A stretch of 42,371 nucleotides of DNA from Carex sylvatica (Eukaryota > Streptophyta > Magnoliopsida > Poales > Cyperaceae), in contig CAXKVR010000434.1 in assembly GCA_964058845.1 (NCBI GenBank), positions 1 through 42,371 on the forward strand. The letters run 5' to 3'. Under the pieces are notes generated by a model that was not told the origin of the DNA, did no database searches, and saw only the letters and a list, made by a program, of their open reading frames with translations. Position 1 is the first letter of the stretch. Each line of letters begins with the position of its first letter. Positions 1-11,487 of this stretch are shown here, in pieces. Both the position numbers and the translations under genes were made by a program.

Positions 1-404
1 TCAAACAAAATGACATATTAAATGACAAATAATATTTCATAAATGATCTTAAAATAAATAAATAAATGAAGACAAGACCAATAAATTAAAAATTTCCGTA
101 AATGACATTTCAAAAATATAAATAAATTAGGACCAATCTGAAAGATGACACAATTTGCATGTGGAGACTACGTGTGGTGATAACGTGTCTAAATAAATTT
201 CAACTTCTACACGTAAAAGAAACATAAAAAATATGCATAGAATCAAAATATTTGATCGGAGGGCTAATATTCAACTCAAATTTTATCTTTTAATCAAAAC
301 CATTGGCTGATCAGGACATCTATGTGTATATATAATACTGGAGATGTTAAGTGACTAGTAAATATGAACGCTAGCCAATTATAAATCAAATTTAAAAAAA
401 TAAA
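1..404. other. AT-rich intergenic DNA
   Basis: No open frame, RNA gene or clear repeat boundary was found. The stretch is AT-rich with short A/T runs and looks like ordinary plant intergenic DNA. Confidence 0.5.
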
Positions 405-1195
405 AATCATACATGGTTCTTAAAAATAAATTGTATACATAGAGTAGCATACACGGTTTGTATGGTTTTCAAAAATCATACACGATTTTTTTGCGGAGAG
501 CATGTATATTATAACCCGAGGTTGGCTACTATGCTTATATAAGCATATCCCCACATATGCTTATAACTCATTTTTGTGTTTTCAATGTTCAAATGGTCGA
601 TCGGAATCGTTCATCTTGTTCTCCATATTAATATGTTCTTGGAGACCAAATTTTCCATTTTTCTGAATTTTTTTACTATTTATTAAGCCAATTTGAAAAT
701 CTCTGATCCAACGGTGGCTTCTGATTTTACTGTTTTGTTAAGCCACCGTTGGATCAGCGATTTTCAAAGTGGCTTAATAAATAGTAAACAAATTCAAAAA
801 AATATAAAATTTTGTCTCCAAGAACATATTAATATGGAGAACAAGATGAACGGTTCCGATCAATCATTTGGACATTAAAAACACAAAAATGAGTTATAAG
901 CATATGTGAGAATATGCTTATATAAGCATAGTAGCCAACCTCTATAACCCTGGTTATTATACATAGTTACTATGTCCATCTATAAATCACTTGTTTCAGT
1001 GTCTTGGTTTTAATATCTGATACGGTTCACTTACAGGAACCATATATACATTTTTTATGAAAACCCCGTAGGATGTTAGTACTATATTGATATGGTTCTG
1101 CAACCATGTGCAATGGATCGACCTTTTTAAATCAAACACGGTCACAGAACTGTGAGTCATTAGTTTTTTGAACCATGTATAATCGCCTTTTCTGT
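405..1195. mobile_element. CACTA-like transposon relic, split by a younger MITE
   Basis: Short subterminal-like motifs of the type ACATGGTT / ACACGGTT / ATACGGTTC recur on both sides of the 518-942 element (near 412, 451, 481, 1020, 1091, 1135 and 1175). Near 1184-1198 the minus strand reads ACTACAGAAAAGGCG, which resembles the end of a CACTA (En/Spm-type) element, followed by more of the repeated motifs. No matching left terminus or target duplication was found, so the element is truncated or old. Similar motifs continue to about 1,640. No transposase coding sequence is visible. Confidence 0.35.
518..942. mobile_element. 425-bp palindromic MITE with 8-bp target duplication
   Basis: The ends are a perfect inverted repeat (GAGGTTGGCTACTATGC at the left, its complement at the right). 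The complementarity continues almost to the centre, where GATCCAACGGTGGCTT pairs with AAGCCACCGTTGGATC (about 707-756), so the transcript or single strand could fold into one long hairpin. The element is flanked by an 8-bp direct repeat, TATAACCC (510-517 and 943-950). An 8-bp duplication fits hAT; the GAG start also resembles the Mutator-like MITEs elsewhere in this window (9 bp), so the superfamily is open. The 61-codon open frame inside it is a by-product of the palindrome. Confidence 0.9.
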
Positions 1196-2639
1196 AGTAT
1201 TAGTGGTGGTATTTCATCTAAATTGTATTTCAACGAGATATATTCAAACCATATATTGAAAAACTAGTCTGAAGTCGACGATGCATGTGGTAATACATTT
1301 GAATTATTTTCGTAATGTTTGAATCAATATGGTACTATTCTGATAGACATCCTTTAGAGATTCTATTGAAAGCAAAGGCAGTATTCTGGTATAGTTATCG
1401 CGGAGTTTTTATTTTTATTTTTATAAACTTAAAATTTAATTCTTTGAAAAATAGAAAGAACCACATTAAAGATACGATTCCACCAAATACATATTTCTGG
1501 AACCGTATTAGTGGTGTGGTTTCAATATCTTTCCAATGTTAATTAAACTCCATATTGATTCCATATTTACCCGAAAATTGTTGAGACCACACCGTAATCA
1601 AAACAGATCAATCCACACTAGTGGTTTTTTACATCATCAAAATTCTTTATACTAAAATTTCAAGTGAGATATAGAGAAGACGTACTGCTGGAACTTTTTG
1701 AGCAGTAGCAACGACGTTGACCCGTAATTTCATGATACTAATATAATTGAACAGTTTTAAGTACATATATATAATTAAGATCGATGCATGTGTTTGAAGA
1801 AAATGACATGTTCGCTTTTTTATATGGATCCTATATATACAGTTCATGCGACCATGCATAGTTCATGGTTGATGGTTATATGTGATTGATGCATGCATCT
1901 TTTTAGGTTGCGACACGTGACCCTTGAGAGAATTCATATGTTGTACAGATGGTTTGAATTAAACCACAGCTAGACACGCTCACATGTTATGGCGGGATAT
2001 ATGAATATGACATGCATGTCGGGTCGGGTAGATTGTGAAGAGTAGATTAGATGTCATATTGATTACGGGCTCAAGTTTTTTATATTGTGATCTATAGTAT
2101 ATATTAGTTACAACTACCTGTATTGTATAGTTGTAAGTACTGACTACTGAGACGTTTCATATACATGGGTCCATATATACGTAATCGATGCACATGACCG
2201 AACTGTTTAGTGTATATATAACAACAAGCTTTTTGAATGAAAGAGGGGGTGTGATGTAGACATTTTTCCTTTTATTTTTTAAAATTAAACTTCAAAAGAA
2301 AAGCGATTAATTGGGCCCGATCATCATCTCGATCGTAATCACAAGTTGTCAGGAAACGACAACACTGGCTACCATACCAAGTGAACATAATATTGACCAT
2401 GGAATAACTTTAAATTTTAAAAAAATTATTCAATAATTGCGTATATATATTACATGTTTATAATCGTCTTTTCACTCAACAAATGGTTTTCATTATGCTG
2501 TGGTCAGAGGCGGAAGGTAGTACAGGGGAAGTGGGCTAATCGGCTTAGTCCTTTATAAATTTTTTTTTTTTTTTTCATTTCTATCATTTAAAAAAAAAAA
2601 AATTATAAGAAAAATTATTAGTATCCCTCATCAAATAAA
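1196..2639. other. Intergenic DNA with transposon-like fragments
   Basis: No coding region is supported. 1,200-1,640 contains further copies of the ACCGTATTAGTGGTG-type motif, probably from old CACTA-like elements. 1,640-2,640 shows nothing recognisable beyond AT-rich DNA. Around 2,500-2,560 the wording resembles the remains of a dispersed retroelement, but no ends can be drawn. Confidence 0.4.
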
Positions 2640-2960
2640 ATGAATAAAGCTAGCGTGTTACCCGTAATATAGTAACATGTCGTGCTACTCCTTTAAAATC
2701 TATTAGATATGTTTTAACGATGAATTCAAACCGTTCAAATTGATGTAATCACAAGTGATGCATTTACAAGCAAATATTATAAATTGCTGAACTCATTTTG
2801 TATAAATTCTAGCTGTCAAAAAAATGAAAATTTATAAGTCAATTTTAATGTATTTATTTTCATTATCTTTTTACCGCTTGAATTTATACTAAATTAATAT
2901 ATAAATTTATAAATTTTATATACAAATATTTTACTTGTGAAGTATATTTAATAAGTTTTT
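2640..2960. mobile_element. Degraded relic of the 12.5-kb MITE family
   Basis: The stretch parallels the interior of the intact element at 12524-12934. Both have a left half with 'CGTGCTA...TTTTAACG' and 'GATGCATTTACA', and a right half with 'TTTACCGCTTGA.TTTATACTAAAT.AAT' followed by AT-rich sequence. The outer terminal repeats and target duplication are not recognisable here, so this is an old, decayed copy. Confidence 0.45.
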
Positions 2961-4542
2961 GAGAAAATACTACGGAATTTCATTATAGGTACTACAATTA
3001 TACTTATATATTCAGTTGTCAATTTTAATTTTTTCCGACGTGTTTTTTTTTTTTTTTTTTCAGGTTTGACGACTATGTATATATATATATATGAGAGGAT
3101 TTATATAATATAGTCTAAGATTTTGCAAATCGTCCCACCTCAAGAGAAAAAAAAGCCTCAGCTTGCGCATGGAATACTCCCAATTGCCTAAACTTTCTTA
3201 ATTAGAAAATTATTTTTCACCAAAATGGTATACAAATGGTTCTGTATCTTCTGAAAGGCGCTGTTCCAATGACGTAAGAAGGCATATTTAACAGAAAATT
3301 CAATGCTTTGTTGGTATGTTGAGGGACAGACAGATTCACACCTATTAATGTATAAAAGTCCAAAAATATTCAAATTGATAAGGCTCAAGAGTCAAAAGAT
3401 GCAAATAATTTTACATCATAGTTTTGTAAATTGTTCCAAGGATTACCAAAATAATTAAAGTTAAACAAAATAGAGGGTCCCTTGCATATACAGAACAAAA
3501 CTAATTTCAGACAATTTCCCTGTCAAAATTACCCCAAAGATTAAAAATCTACTCCTTTTCGGGTACTTTCTGTTTAATAAAATGTTATATTTTAAGATTT
3601 TAACACTGTAAAAAGAATTTATCTCTCGTACTTCTCTGTAATTTCTATTAATGGCCCCTCTTTTAGATAATTGGGAGACCGTAATGAAATTGACTATTTC
3701 TTTAAAAGAAAGGTGGCTGAAGCACGGCACTTTAGGTCCAAGTATCTGATCAAATTAAAGATTATCAAATCAAATTCTTTACAAAAGCCAATTCAAGTGG
3801 GCCGAATTGCCCTTCTTATCGGCTTCTCTTTGATTTACCTTCTGAACTTTTGTTTGGGCTAAAATTGAGCCCATTTAATATGGGCTTTGTCAAAAAAAAC
3901 TTGCCAAAACAATCAGGCCTATTTGAAAAGTAGACCTTTATTTCATGGTGGCTGTCACAACCCTTATCCCAAACAGTGACAGTGATAAGCACCGCTCGCT
4001 TTTTTCTGATTGAGAATTTCTCCCAGTATTTCTCTATTTTTTAGTGGAAGATGCTTGTTTGACGGAGAAAGAAGTGTGTGAAAGACAGCAGTAAAATCCA
4101 GGAGATAAAGGAAGAAAAGTAGAATAAGAAAACCAAAAGAGATGAGGTTCACAAGATACAAAGCAAGCTGCAATTTTTTCAAGAAATATCTTTTTAGCAG
4201 GCTAGTAGATCAAGCAACAATTTTGTTTTTCTTAGCCCTGTTCAGCTCCTTTCTTCTATCTCTCCGTCAGCAAGCTTTCTCAACTCCATTCTCACACTGA
4301 TAATCTTCTTCTTTTTTATCTGCCTTCTTCATTTCCTCCTGCGCTCTCTATTCTCGTCCACCATGCTTTCTCTTCAAAAAATCATAGCCGCAAACAAGCG
4401 CTACTCGTTTCTATCCCCTACCCCAGCACCTATTTGTTGGGAGAAGAGAAAGTTGACGATAATAGTCCTAGTCATTATCGCTCTTGTCTATCGGCACATT
4501 TTCTTTCTTCACTATTGTTGGGAGAACTAAAGACAGTGGCAG
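2961..4542. other. Intergenic DNA, no gene supported
   Basis: Several short open frames occur but none has a recognisable product, splice context or codon pattern. (TA)n is present near 3,076-3,092. Around 3,650-3,850 and 4,150-4,540 the base composition is less AT-rich and could be an old exon or element interior, but no family was recognised. Confidence 0.4.
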
Positions 4543-5036
4543 TAGGGGTGTTCATCGGTTCAGTTCGGTTGGAATCGAACTGAACTTGGCAAACCAAAGT
4601 TATAATTCAGTTTTAAAAATAGAACTGAACCGGACCGAGTTAGCATTGCAACGGAACTGAACCGAACCAAAGTTTTATTTTGGTTCGTTCAGTTTGTTCG
4701 GTTCAAACCAAAATATATTAATTTTTTTATTTAAAATAATTGATTTATAATAAACCAAAATAAATTAAGAAATAAACTGGAGTATTAAGAAATAAACTAA
4801 GATATTTAAAAATAAGTCAATTATTTAAAGCAATTGATTAAGAAATAAACCGGAGTATTAAGAAATAAACCGGGGTGGTTTGGATCAAATTCATATTATA
4901 TGAAAGTTCAGTCGGTTCGGTTATTTCGGTTTTAAAAATTTTCAAATCGAACCGAACCGAAGTTATAATTCGGTTTTGAAAAGCCAACAGAACCGATTCA
5001 ATAAACCAAAATAACCGAACCGTTTGAACACCCCTA
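4543..5036. mobile_element. 494-bp TIR element with TAGGGGTGTTCA ends
   Basis: The ends are perfect 12-bp inverted repeats: TAGGGGTGTTCA at the left and TGAACACCCCTA at the right. Both arms then carry repeated GGTTCGGTT / AACCGAACC motifs, so most of the element can pair with itself, and the middle is AT-rich. The flanks (CAGTGGCAG and GTTGGCGG) are only loosely alike, so the target duplication has decayed or the true ends lie 1-2 bases away. The end sequence is typical of non-autonomous plant hAT-like elements. No coding capacity is seen. Confidence 0.75.
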
Positions 5037-7473
5037 GTTGGCGGCAATAGCCCTAGTCGTTGGCTCTCCTCTCTCTTTGCACTCCCACCTCCGCAGCACT
5101 CTATCTTCTCTGCACGCAACCCAAATGAGAAAAAAAGAAGAAGAAAAAAAAAGATGTCTCATTTCCTTTGGTCGCTAGCCAGTCAATACTGAAGGTTATC
5201 GGTGTCTACCACTAAATGATATGATTTGTTTCTTTTGTTGTTTTAGTTGTTTGTGTTGTTAGATATTGATGTTTAGATGTGGATGTTTTTTAGGTGTTGA
5301 AGTAGTTTGAATAATGTTTTGAATGTAGAATGATGAATGTATTTTACGTTTTAATTAATAAAAATTATACTTGACAGCCACTGTGGCTGTCAATGTTTGA
5401 AAAAAAAAAAAAAAATTTTTGCTTTCCTTATATTTTATGTATCAGATGCTAATTTATCATTCCATAAAAATTTCTTTTGGTACTAGTGTTTATTGAACAT
5501 GGTCCATACAATTATTTGTTAATTGAGATTAGAGGTTTTACTATTGACAAAGGATTTTTTACTTATCTTTTATTTTGTATCGTTAAATGTTTGAAAATCA
5601 TCGAAACAAAACTTGAAATAAGAGGAATTTTAAAGGAATGTTAAGCATAAATCAGTTTTGTCCTTTATAACTTTTGCTGTATTGTTTTGGTGGAGTGTTG
5701 AAAAGGCAGATCCAAATTAATATATGGAGAAAATGATATTCACTTACCATCAAATTTCGGCGAATCTTTCCTGATAATTGGAGCACTAACAAAAATGAAT
5801 AAAATATTTTATAGTGTTTGGTTCTTCATGTCTTTGTTTTCAAGGTCAGATACTTTTTTGGGTTTCAGTATGTTGATTTTCTTTTTAACAGACAGGACGA
5901 ATCTACATATCAGCTAATTTTTAAACAGAATATATTGATATAAATAATTTTTTTTAGCATTTTTATTTCAAGGCTTGTTAACCAGAGATATTGCTTCACA
6001 TGTCAAAAACAATTTAAGTGCAGCCACAAGTTAATAAATATATAGAAGATAAGATTTTACCAGGAAATATTTCAATTTGAGTTAATTGTCATTTTCATTA
6101 AAAAAAATATACATGTAGTGGGAATCTTCAGTACCAGTATGGATGGACGAAACATAGATTGCAATTAACGGACGAATCAAAATCATCCTGTGAACAAAAT
6201 GGAAGTAGTGGCAAAGCCAATAATTATATAATATTTCATTAATTACGTGATGAAAAAATGAAAATGTGTCGTATGAAATGGTTCAAGAGACCTGCTATTT
6301 TCATGTTATAATTTCTTCATAGAAGCGCCAAATTTGTTGTCAAAAGAAAATTTTAGAGTCACACTCTACAGCAAAAGCCCAACGTTCTCTGTTTGTTTCC
6401 TTTGGTAGAATTGACATTGCAGTCTTTCAATTCGATGGAACTGTTTCATTAAAAAAAAAAAAAAAAAATCATATATATGGAGTGATTCAATATTTTAAAC
6501 CCTTTTTTTCTATATTGTAACCACACATCATATATTGTTGTAGTGGAACATAAAATTAAAGCCGACTGAAGATCCAATTGAAAAGAAAAGAAAGAAAGAA
6601 AAATAAGAGAAGAACCTACGTTATAGAGTTAATTATGAACATCTGTTGGACTCATTAAAAAAAAGATTTGGGATTCCTTTACAATTAATAATTTGACAAT
6701 TTTCATAATATATATATGGAAACTAATTAATTTAATTTTTCTTTTAAAATATAGAAAAAGATTGTAGACATGTTCTTGAATTTTTAAAATTGATTTCATA
6801 TCAAGTTTCATGAAATTTTAGCGTCATATGTTAATTTATCATATTCCGTTAGGTATAAATTGTTGCGAGTTAAGGTGTTTGATAAACGATAAAATTAACA
6901 TCAAATTTTATCATTTTTCATGTGTATCTTATATTATAGTACGCACAGTGGCGTTGCTTAAATTTAAATCAAGGATGAGCAAAAATATTACAAGTTCAAA
7001 TTTTATCATAATAATATTAAAGTACAGATTCGAAAACTATAAATTTTACCCAAAATAATATTAGTTTTAATTAATATATAATATTTTTTTGCATATAAAA
7101 AACAATAAATTTATGAATTTAAATTTTCAAGTCTAAATTAGTGACTACATTATTAACATATTAGTAATTAGTAATAGAATTTAAATTACTAACATATTGA
7201 GAATTACTAATTAATTAGGGACCAAATTAATAATAAATTGGTAATACATATTAATCTAAATTAATAACAAGGTCTAAATTAGAGACTATATCACTAACAA
7301 ATTGGTAAATACTATGAAGAAAAAAAAAAACTGATTGCTGAAAAATATTGAGTTAATTGTTGATGTCTAGAATGTACATTTTTATTGGCGCCACGGATCA
7401 AGCTCTTACGTCGCTAATCATCGTTCTTTCACAAATCTCTCTTTCTAAGCTTAAATCTAGAATAAGGTAGATG
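5037..7473. other. Gene-free AT-rich DNA
   Basis: Long A and T runs (for example 5,400-5,416 and 6,450-6,468) and no supported gene. 7,060-7,320 contains several imperfect repeats of the phrase 'TAAATTAG(A/T)GACTA' with 'ACTAACA(T/A)ATT', which may be the degenerate subterminal part of a transposon. No boundaries can be assigned. Confidence 0.4.
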
Positions 7474-7614
7474 TAGGACTGTACAAAATCATTCAAACTC
7501 GTAACTCGCTCATAACTCACTCGCTAATTGCTCACTCCGTTCATTTATAACTCGAGTCAGTTCCAACTCGAATTAGTTGACTCGTTTAATAAATAAGCTG
7601 AGTTTACAGTCCTA
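7474..7614. mobile_element. 141-bp hAT-like MITE with near-perfect 8-bp duplication
   Basis: The left end is TAGGACTGTACAAA and the right end GTTTACAGTCCTA, giving an inverted repeat of about 13 bp with one mismatch. It is flanked by 8-bp direct repeats GGTAGATG (7466-7473) and GGCAGATG (7615-7622), 7 of 8 identical. The interior has repeated ACTCG motifs. The 8-bp duplication and short TIR fit a tiny non-autonomous hAT element. Confidence 0.85.
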
Positions 7615-8165
7615 GGCAGATGCCCTACCTGGACTATAGTGGCTCCACCACTGAGTCGCATATCACATCATATTTTAAACTTATAAATATTTTTTTAATT
7701 ATTGTTAAAATTATCAAGTTAGCATTTATCATTTAATTTCAATCAATAAAAGAAAGCCTATATTATTGAGACTTCACCATTTTTCAACCCGCATACTCAC
7801 ATGAAAATTAGCAAGAGTCAGCGTAACCTGTATGCGACGCACACAGTATATAAGAAAATAATTTTTGTTGCCTTGAAAATTTTAATTTGTTATTTTAGAA
7901 AAAAAAACATAGGAAAAGCAATATAATAGCTACAGCCGCTAAAAGAACCGACTTTTTGAAAAAAAAAAAACAATTAAGATTTTCTTAAAAAGTCTAAAAA
8001 GAATATTCAATTTCTTCTATATGAAATATAAATATGGATGCAATTCATTTAATATTCTATATTATTTTTTATTTTTATACAATTTATACAAATAAAAAAT
8101 TCTGGTGGAGTGGCAAATGGTGTTAAATTAAATAATGATTACATCTTTTCTAGTTGTTAGCATTG

Positions 8166-8272
8166 GGGAATAAATCTGCTGCGTGCACAGAAAAAGTTGA
8201 ACGGTTAGATTTAAAAAAGCAGGAATTTCATAGTACTGTTCATCTAATTGTGATCGTAGCAGATTTATTCCC
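8166..8272. mobile_element. 107-bp Mutator-like MITE upstream of the metallothionein gene
   Basis: The left end GGGAATAAATCTGCTGCG pairs with the right end CGTAGCAGATTTATTCCC. The exact 9-bp direct repeat TTAGCATTG flanks it (8157-8165 and 8273-8281), the hallmark of Mutator-like insertion. Its interior phrase 'CGGTTAGATTTA.AAAAGCA' is shared in the same orientation with the 211-bp element at 35598-35808, so the two belong to one family. It ends about 200 bp upstream of the metallothionein TATA-like box. Confidence 0.9.
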
Positions 8273-8471
8273 TTAGCATTGCCCGCTTTAATAATTTACT
8301 CTGCCAAAACAATATTATATAATAAAATAAAGTAGACGATAGAAACCCCTCTCCACCACTAGCCATGCATTAGAGGAGATAAGATTCCCAATCAGACAGG
8401 GCCCTTGAGTCGTGTGCCGATCACACAAAGCGTGTGCGTCACTCGTGTTCAAACTATGCTGTATGCTCTAC

Positions 8472-8478
8472 TATTTAA
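8472..8478 (+). promoter_or_regulatory. TATA-like box of the metallothionein gene
   Basis: TATTTAA lies 97 bp before the ATG, which leaves a leader of about 70 nt. The 11-bp motif CACACAAAGCG occurs twice, at about 8433 upstream of the box and at about 8505 in the presumed leader. The upstream copy sits in a CACA...TGTG partial palindrome. Whether these repeats are regulatory is not known. Confidence 0.5.
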
Positions 8479-8574
8479 GGAGGGTGAGACCTAGCATCTC
8501 TCTTCACACAAAGCGATCTTAAAACCCTCAGTTCAAAACAACACATTTCCTATTCCTTTCCTTCTCCATTAACC

Positions 8575-9465
8575 ATGTCGGACAAGTGCGGAAACTGCGA
8601 CTGCTCTGACAAGAGCCAGTGCACGTGAGTATATATACTCTCTATCTCTCTCTTTTTTACACACACACGCATGCACGCACCTCACAATAAAAGGATGAAA
8701 TTCAGTTACATGCATGCATGTTGCCAATGATCGATATCCTTCCTTAGTATATGTAGTACTATATCTCTCTTTCTTAGTATGATTTACAAATCTTTATATT
8801 GCTAATTTTTCTAAAAGAAAGGTTCTTAATTTCTTGAATAATCCGGCATATGTTTTATGGTTGACTTCATTTCAATAGTAACCTGAGCATCAAGATAACA
8901 ACATAGATACAGAACGAAGAATGTTCAATTCAAGCCTCTCTTTTTTTTTTTTAACCATGTGCGTTTTGCATAAAGTTGGCAATAAAAAATTTATTTTAAT
9001 AAATATTAATTGTTCTCCTTTTGTGTACTGCAGGAAGAAGGGAAACAGCCTCGTTCTCATGACTGAGAGGTATACGCAAACTTTTTGGTTGAGTTTATAA
9101 AACAATAATACTGATAACAATAACGATAATAATAACATGATTATTTATAAGAATACTTAAATGCTATGATATGATTATGAAAGTATAATTACAAATAAAA
9201 GAAACAAGAAAGAAGACAAGATTGGACTGAATAAACTGGGCATAGCCCTGGATAATATATATTTTGGTATATATTCACATAAAAAAGGGGCATTGAACCC
9301 GTTTATTATAGACTAATTAATATAGTTTATTAAATTCAAACTTGAATTTTGTTTTATTATTTCAGCTACACCGAGGTTGCCGAGGTCTCCATGGTGGCTG
9401 AACACGACCCGAAATGCAAGTGCGGCTCCACCTGCAGCTGCACTGATTGCAGCTGCGGCAAATGA
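8575..9465 (+). CDS. MT3: Type 3 metallothionein-like protein (3 exons, 61 aa)
   Basis: Exons are 8575-8624, 9034-9069 and 9366-9465, with GT..AG introns of 409 and 296 nt. The 61-residue protein has ten cysteines in two clusters. The N-terminal cluster (Cys5, 8, 10, 16) has the CGNCDC...KSQC layout that defines plant type 3 metallothioneins. The C-terminal cluster has six (Cys46, 48, 52, 54, 57, 59), ending C-S-C-G-K. Plant MT3 proteins are small cytosolic chelators of Cu(I), Zn(II) and Cd(II), tied to metal homeostasis and redox buffering and often abundant in fruit and leaves. The cysteine-free linker (17-45) lacks the usual Gly-Ile-Asp/Glu-Lys-Ser type segment and reads L-V-L-M-T-E-S instead, so the protein is slightly short for the class (usually about 62-68 residues). 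The start is the first ATG after the TATA-like box, in a good context (AACCATGTC). The family call is secure. Confidence 0.96.
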
Positions 9466-9642
9466 ACAATCCCAAAATATTAAGAATTGGTATTGTATGA
9501 ATTACAAGTTTGGGTTGTGGTTGATAGCTTGTTATGTTGGGGTGTTGAGTGTTGGTGGTGTTTTTAAGTGTGTCTGTAAGGGTGTAGCCTGGCTCTGCCC
9601 TCTTGTGCTTGCAGTAATGTAACTTGCATGCCATGTGATAGA

Positions 9643-9648
9643 AATAAA
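9643..9648 (+). terminator. Polyadenylation signal AATAAA of the metallothionein gene
   Basis: A canonical AATAAA 178 bp after the TGA stop, preceded by TG-rich sequence, as in plant 3' ends. Confidence 0.65.
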
Positions 9649-10332
9649 AATCTTATTATTATACTCGGCCGTGCAATTTACCGTTTAGTTGATTTAAAAA
9701 TTTCCACTGGAAATTACAAGAGAGAACTAAAAGTGGAATAAGTGCGTTCATCAACTGCATGTTGCTATCTGAACTTTTCTTTTTTTAGAAAAGTTAAAAC
9801 TCTTACGAGTCAAACGAAACGGCTTGCACAGCAAGTCAGCAACAATGGAAAAGAAATCTCTTGTCCGTGTCCAATACGTACTAATATTCATGTTTTACGA
9901 AAATCTGATTGATCAGGATAGAAATGGACGAAAGAGCCCGAAATATTCGGAAATTCGGCTGGACCGATTAAGCCCGCAGAAAGAGAGGGGCTCTCAAGGC
10001 CCGATAAAGCCCAGAGAGATGCATGAGCATATAGCAACATGCGGGTTGCGGCCATATCGCATAAAGCAACATGTACTAATCAAACTATCTGCGAAAAACA
10101 TTTTTTTTTCTCTGGGGCCATAGGCTTATGTGATTGATAGCAAGTCTAGCGAGAAGGCCATGGGCTTATATTGATTTCAGTTTTAGTTATAAGCAGCGTT
10201 TTTAAATGCGGATTTGTTTATTAATGCTCACTACATATCGTATATTCAGATTTTAATATAGAAGTATATATATGGTTTTATTATAAATTATTAAAAAATA
10301 TATATATATAATAAAACTAATTTGTAACATAA

Positions 10333-10402
10333 AGAGTGTTCTAGTTTAGTGGTTGTGCTTTTTGCCACTCCCATAGATCATTATTTCAATTCCCACCTAA
10401 TG
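10333..10402 (+). repeat. Possible tRNA-derived SINE fragment
   Basis: The phrase TAGTTTAGTGGTTGTGC followed about 33 bp later by TTTCAATTCCCACC resembles the A and B boxes of plant tRNA-derived SINEs. No clear tail or target duplication was found. Confidence 0.3.
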
Positions 10403-11089
10403 CATGCAATTTCTTGATTTATTTATTTATTTGGGAGCAACTAACAAATCTACATGGATTACTTATGTGTCCGCATATTCAATTCGGCACGAAAGGGACT
10501 GCATGACATAAATATATAGTAGCTGACCGCATATACATATACAGCCCATGACCGCATTTGAAAACACTGGTTATAAATGACCTTGCCTAGCAGGTGCTTT
10601 GGTCAATATATAAACATGACCCTGTTGGCTTTATAAACATCGTTGATGTCCTGTATTTATATTATATTTCGTTTCACACAAAATTAATAACTGTCGGTTA
10701 TATTCTGGTGTTAGGGTCGATTACTGGCTTCCAATTTGACTGTTTATTTTTTTTTTCATTAATTGAAAAGTTGCCAGTTCAATGCCAAATTGCCACACAA
10801 GAAATGTAATCCTTTTTTACATTATCATTACAAATTAAAAAATATATATATATATATAATAATCCTGCCCCAAAGAAGTCTTTGGTTACGCTAGCTGTTT
10901 GACTAGTTGTTACTTGAAGCAAACTTTAAGAGTGGCTATTTAGACATTGCCAGTAAGTACAGAGATGGATCTGTGTATGCCAAGAGTACTAAGCCATTTC
11001 ATAATTTAATTTTTTTTTTAATAATGTAAATTTTATTCCTTCTAAAGTTTTTATACAAGTTAATCCCCCATAAAATGATAAATGTGTAC

Positions 11090-11220
11090 TTATAACCTAG
11101 TGGTTAGAGTTCTATTTGGTGTTTGTGAAATCTTGAGCTCAATTCCCAGTGACCACAATTCATATATTATGTATTTTATAGTTTAGCCCTATTCAAAATT
11201 TCTAGTTCTGCCCTGAGTAA
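11090..11220 (+). repeat. Possible tRNA-derived SINE fragment
   Basis: AACCTAGTGGTTAGAG (A-box-like) is followed by GAGCTCAATTCCCAG (B-box-like), then by TTTCTAGTTCTGCCCTG, a phrase common at the 3' part of plant SINE/LINE copies. Similar in plan to the fragment at 10,333. Ends are not resolvable. Confidence 0.35.
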
Positions 11221-11487
11221 ATATCACATGAGCATGGACCCAAATGCAAACTTTCGTTTTCTATCTCTATTGTTTTGTTGAAACAGGGTACATTCATATT
11301 TAAAAACACTAAATGTCATGCAGCCAAGATAACCTCCAACCATCACTGTTCAAGATTACAATTCTACAATCTAAATGGCATATTTGCTTAAATAAGTCTA
11401 CTACATCCACTCATGATATTAGTTCAAACCAAGTCATCTCAGGTCCAATCTTCACCTAATCAAAATATCTAAAATCCATGAAGCTCT

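Larger units (their letters stand above)
9651..11487. other. Intergenic DNA between MT3 and SAP18
   Basis: No further gene is supported. It contains (TA)n tracts near 10,300 and 10,840 and two SINE-like fragments listed separately. The 3' untranslated end of SAP18 must lie just left of 11488, but no canonical AATAAA on the minus strand was seen close to it. Confidence 0.45.

Noticed and set aside
693..878. 61-codon open frame as a small gene
   Set aside because: It lies inside the palindromic MITE at 518-942 and reflects the inverted repeat.
3461..4182. Short open frames on both strands at 3.5-4.2 kb
   Set aside because: No family resemblance or splice context, and codon use like random AT-rich DNA.
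3947..5395. Larger element bounded by GGTGGCTGTCA and TTGACAGCCA
   Set aside because: The inverted match is only about 10 bp, several copies of the phrase occur, and no target duplication was found.
7060..7320. Tandem repeat array of 'TAAATTAGTGACTA' phrases
   Set aside because: Spacing is irregular and the matches are weak in very AT-rich DNA.
9377..9634. Open frames on both strands over the last MT3 exon
   Set aside because: They overlap the third metallothionein exon and 3' region in other frames and resemble no protein. The cysteine frame is clearly the real one.
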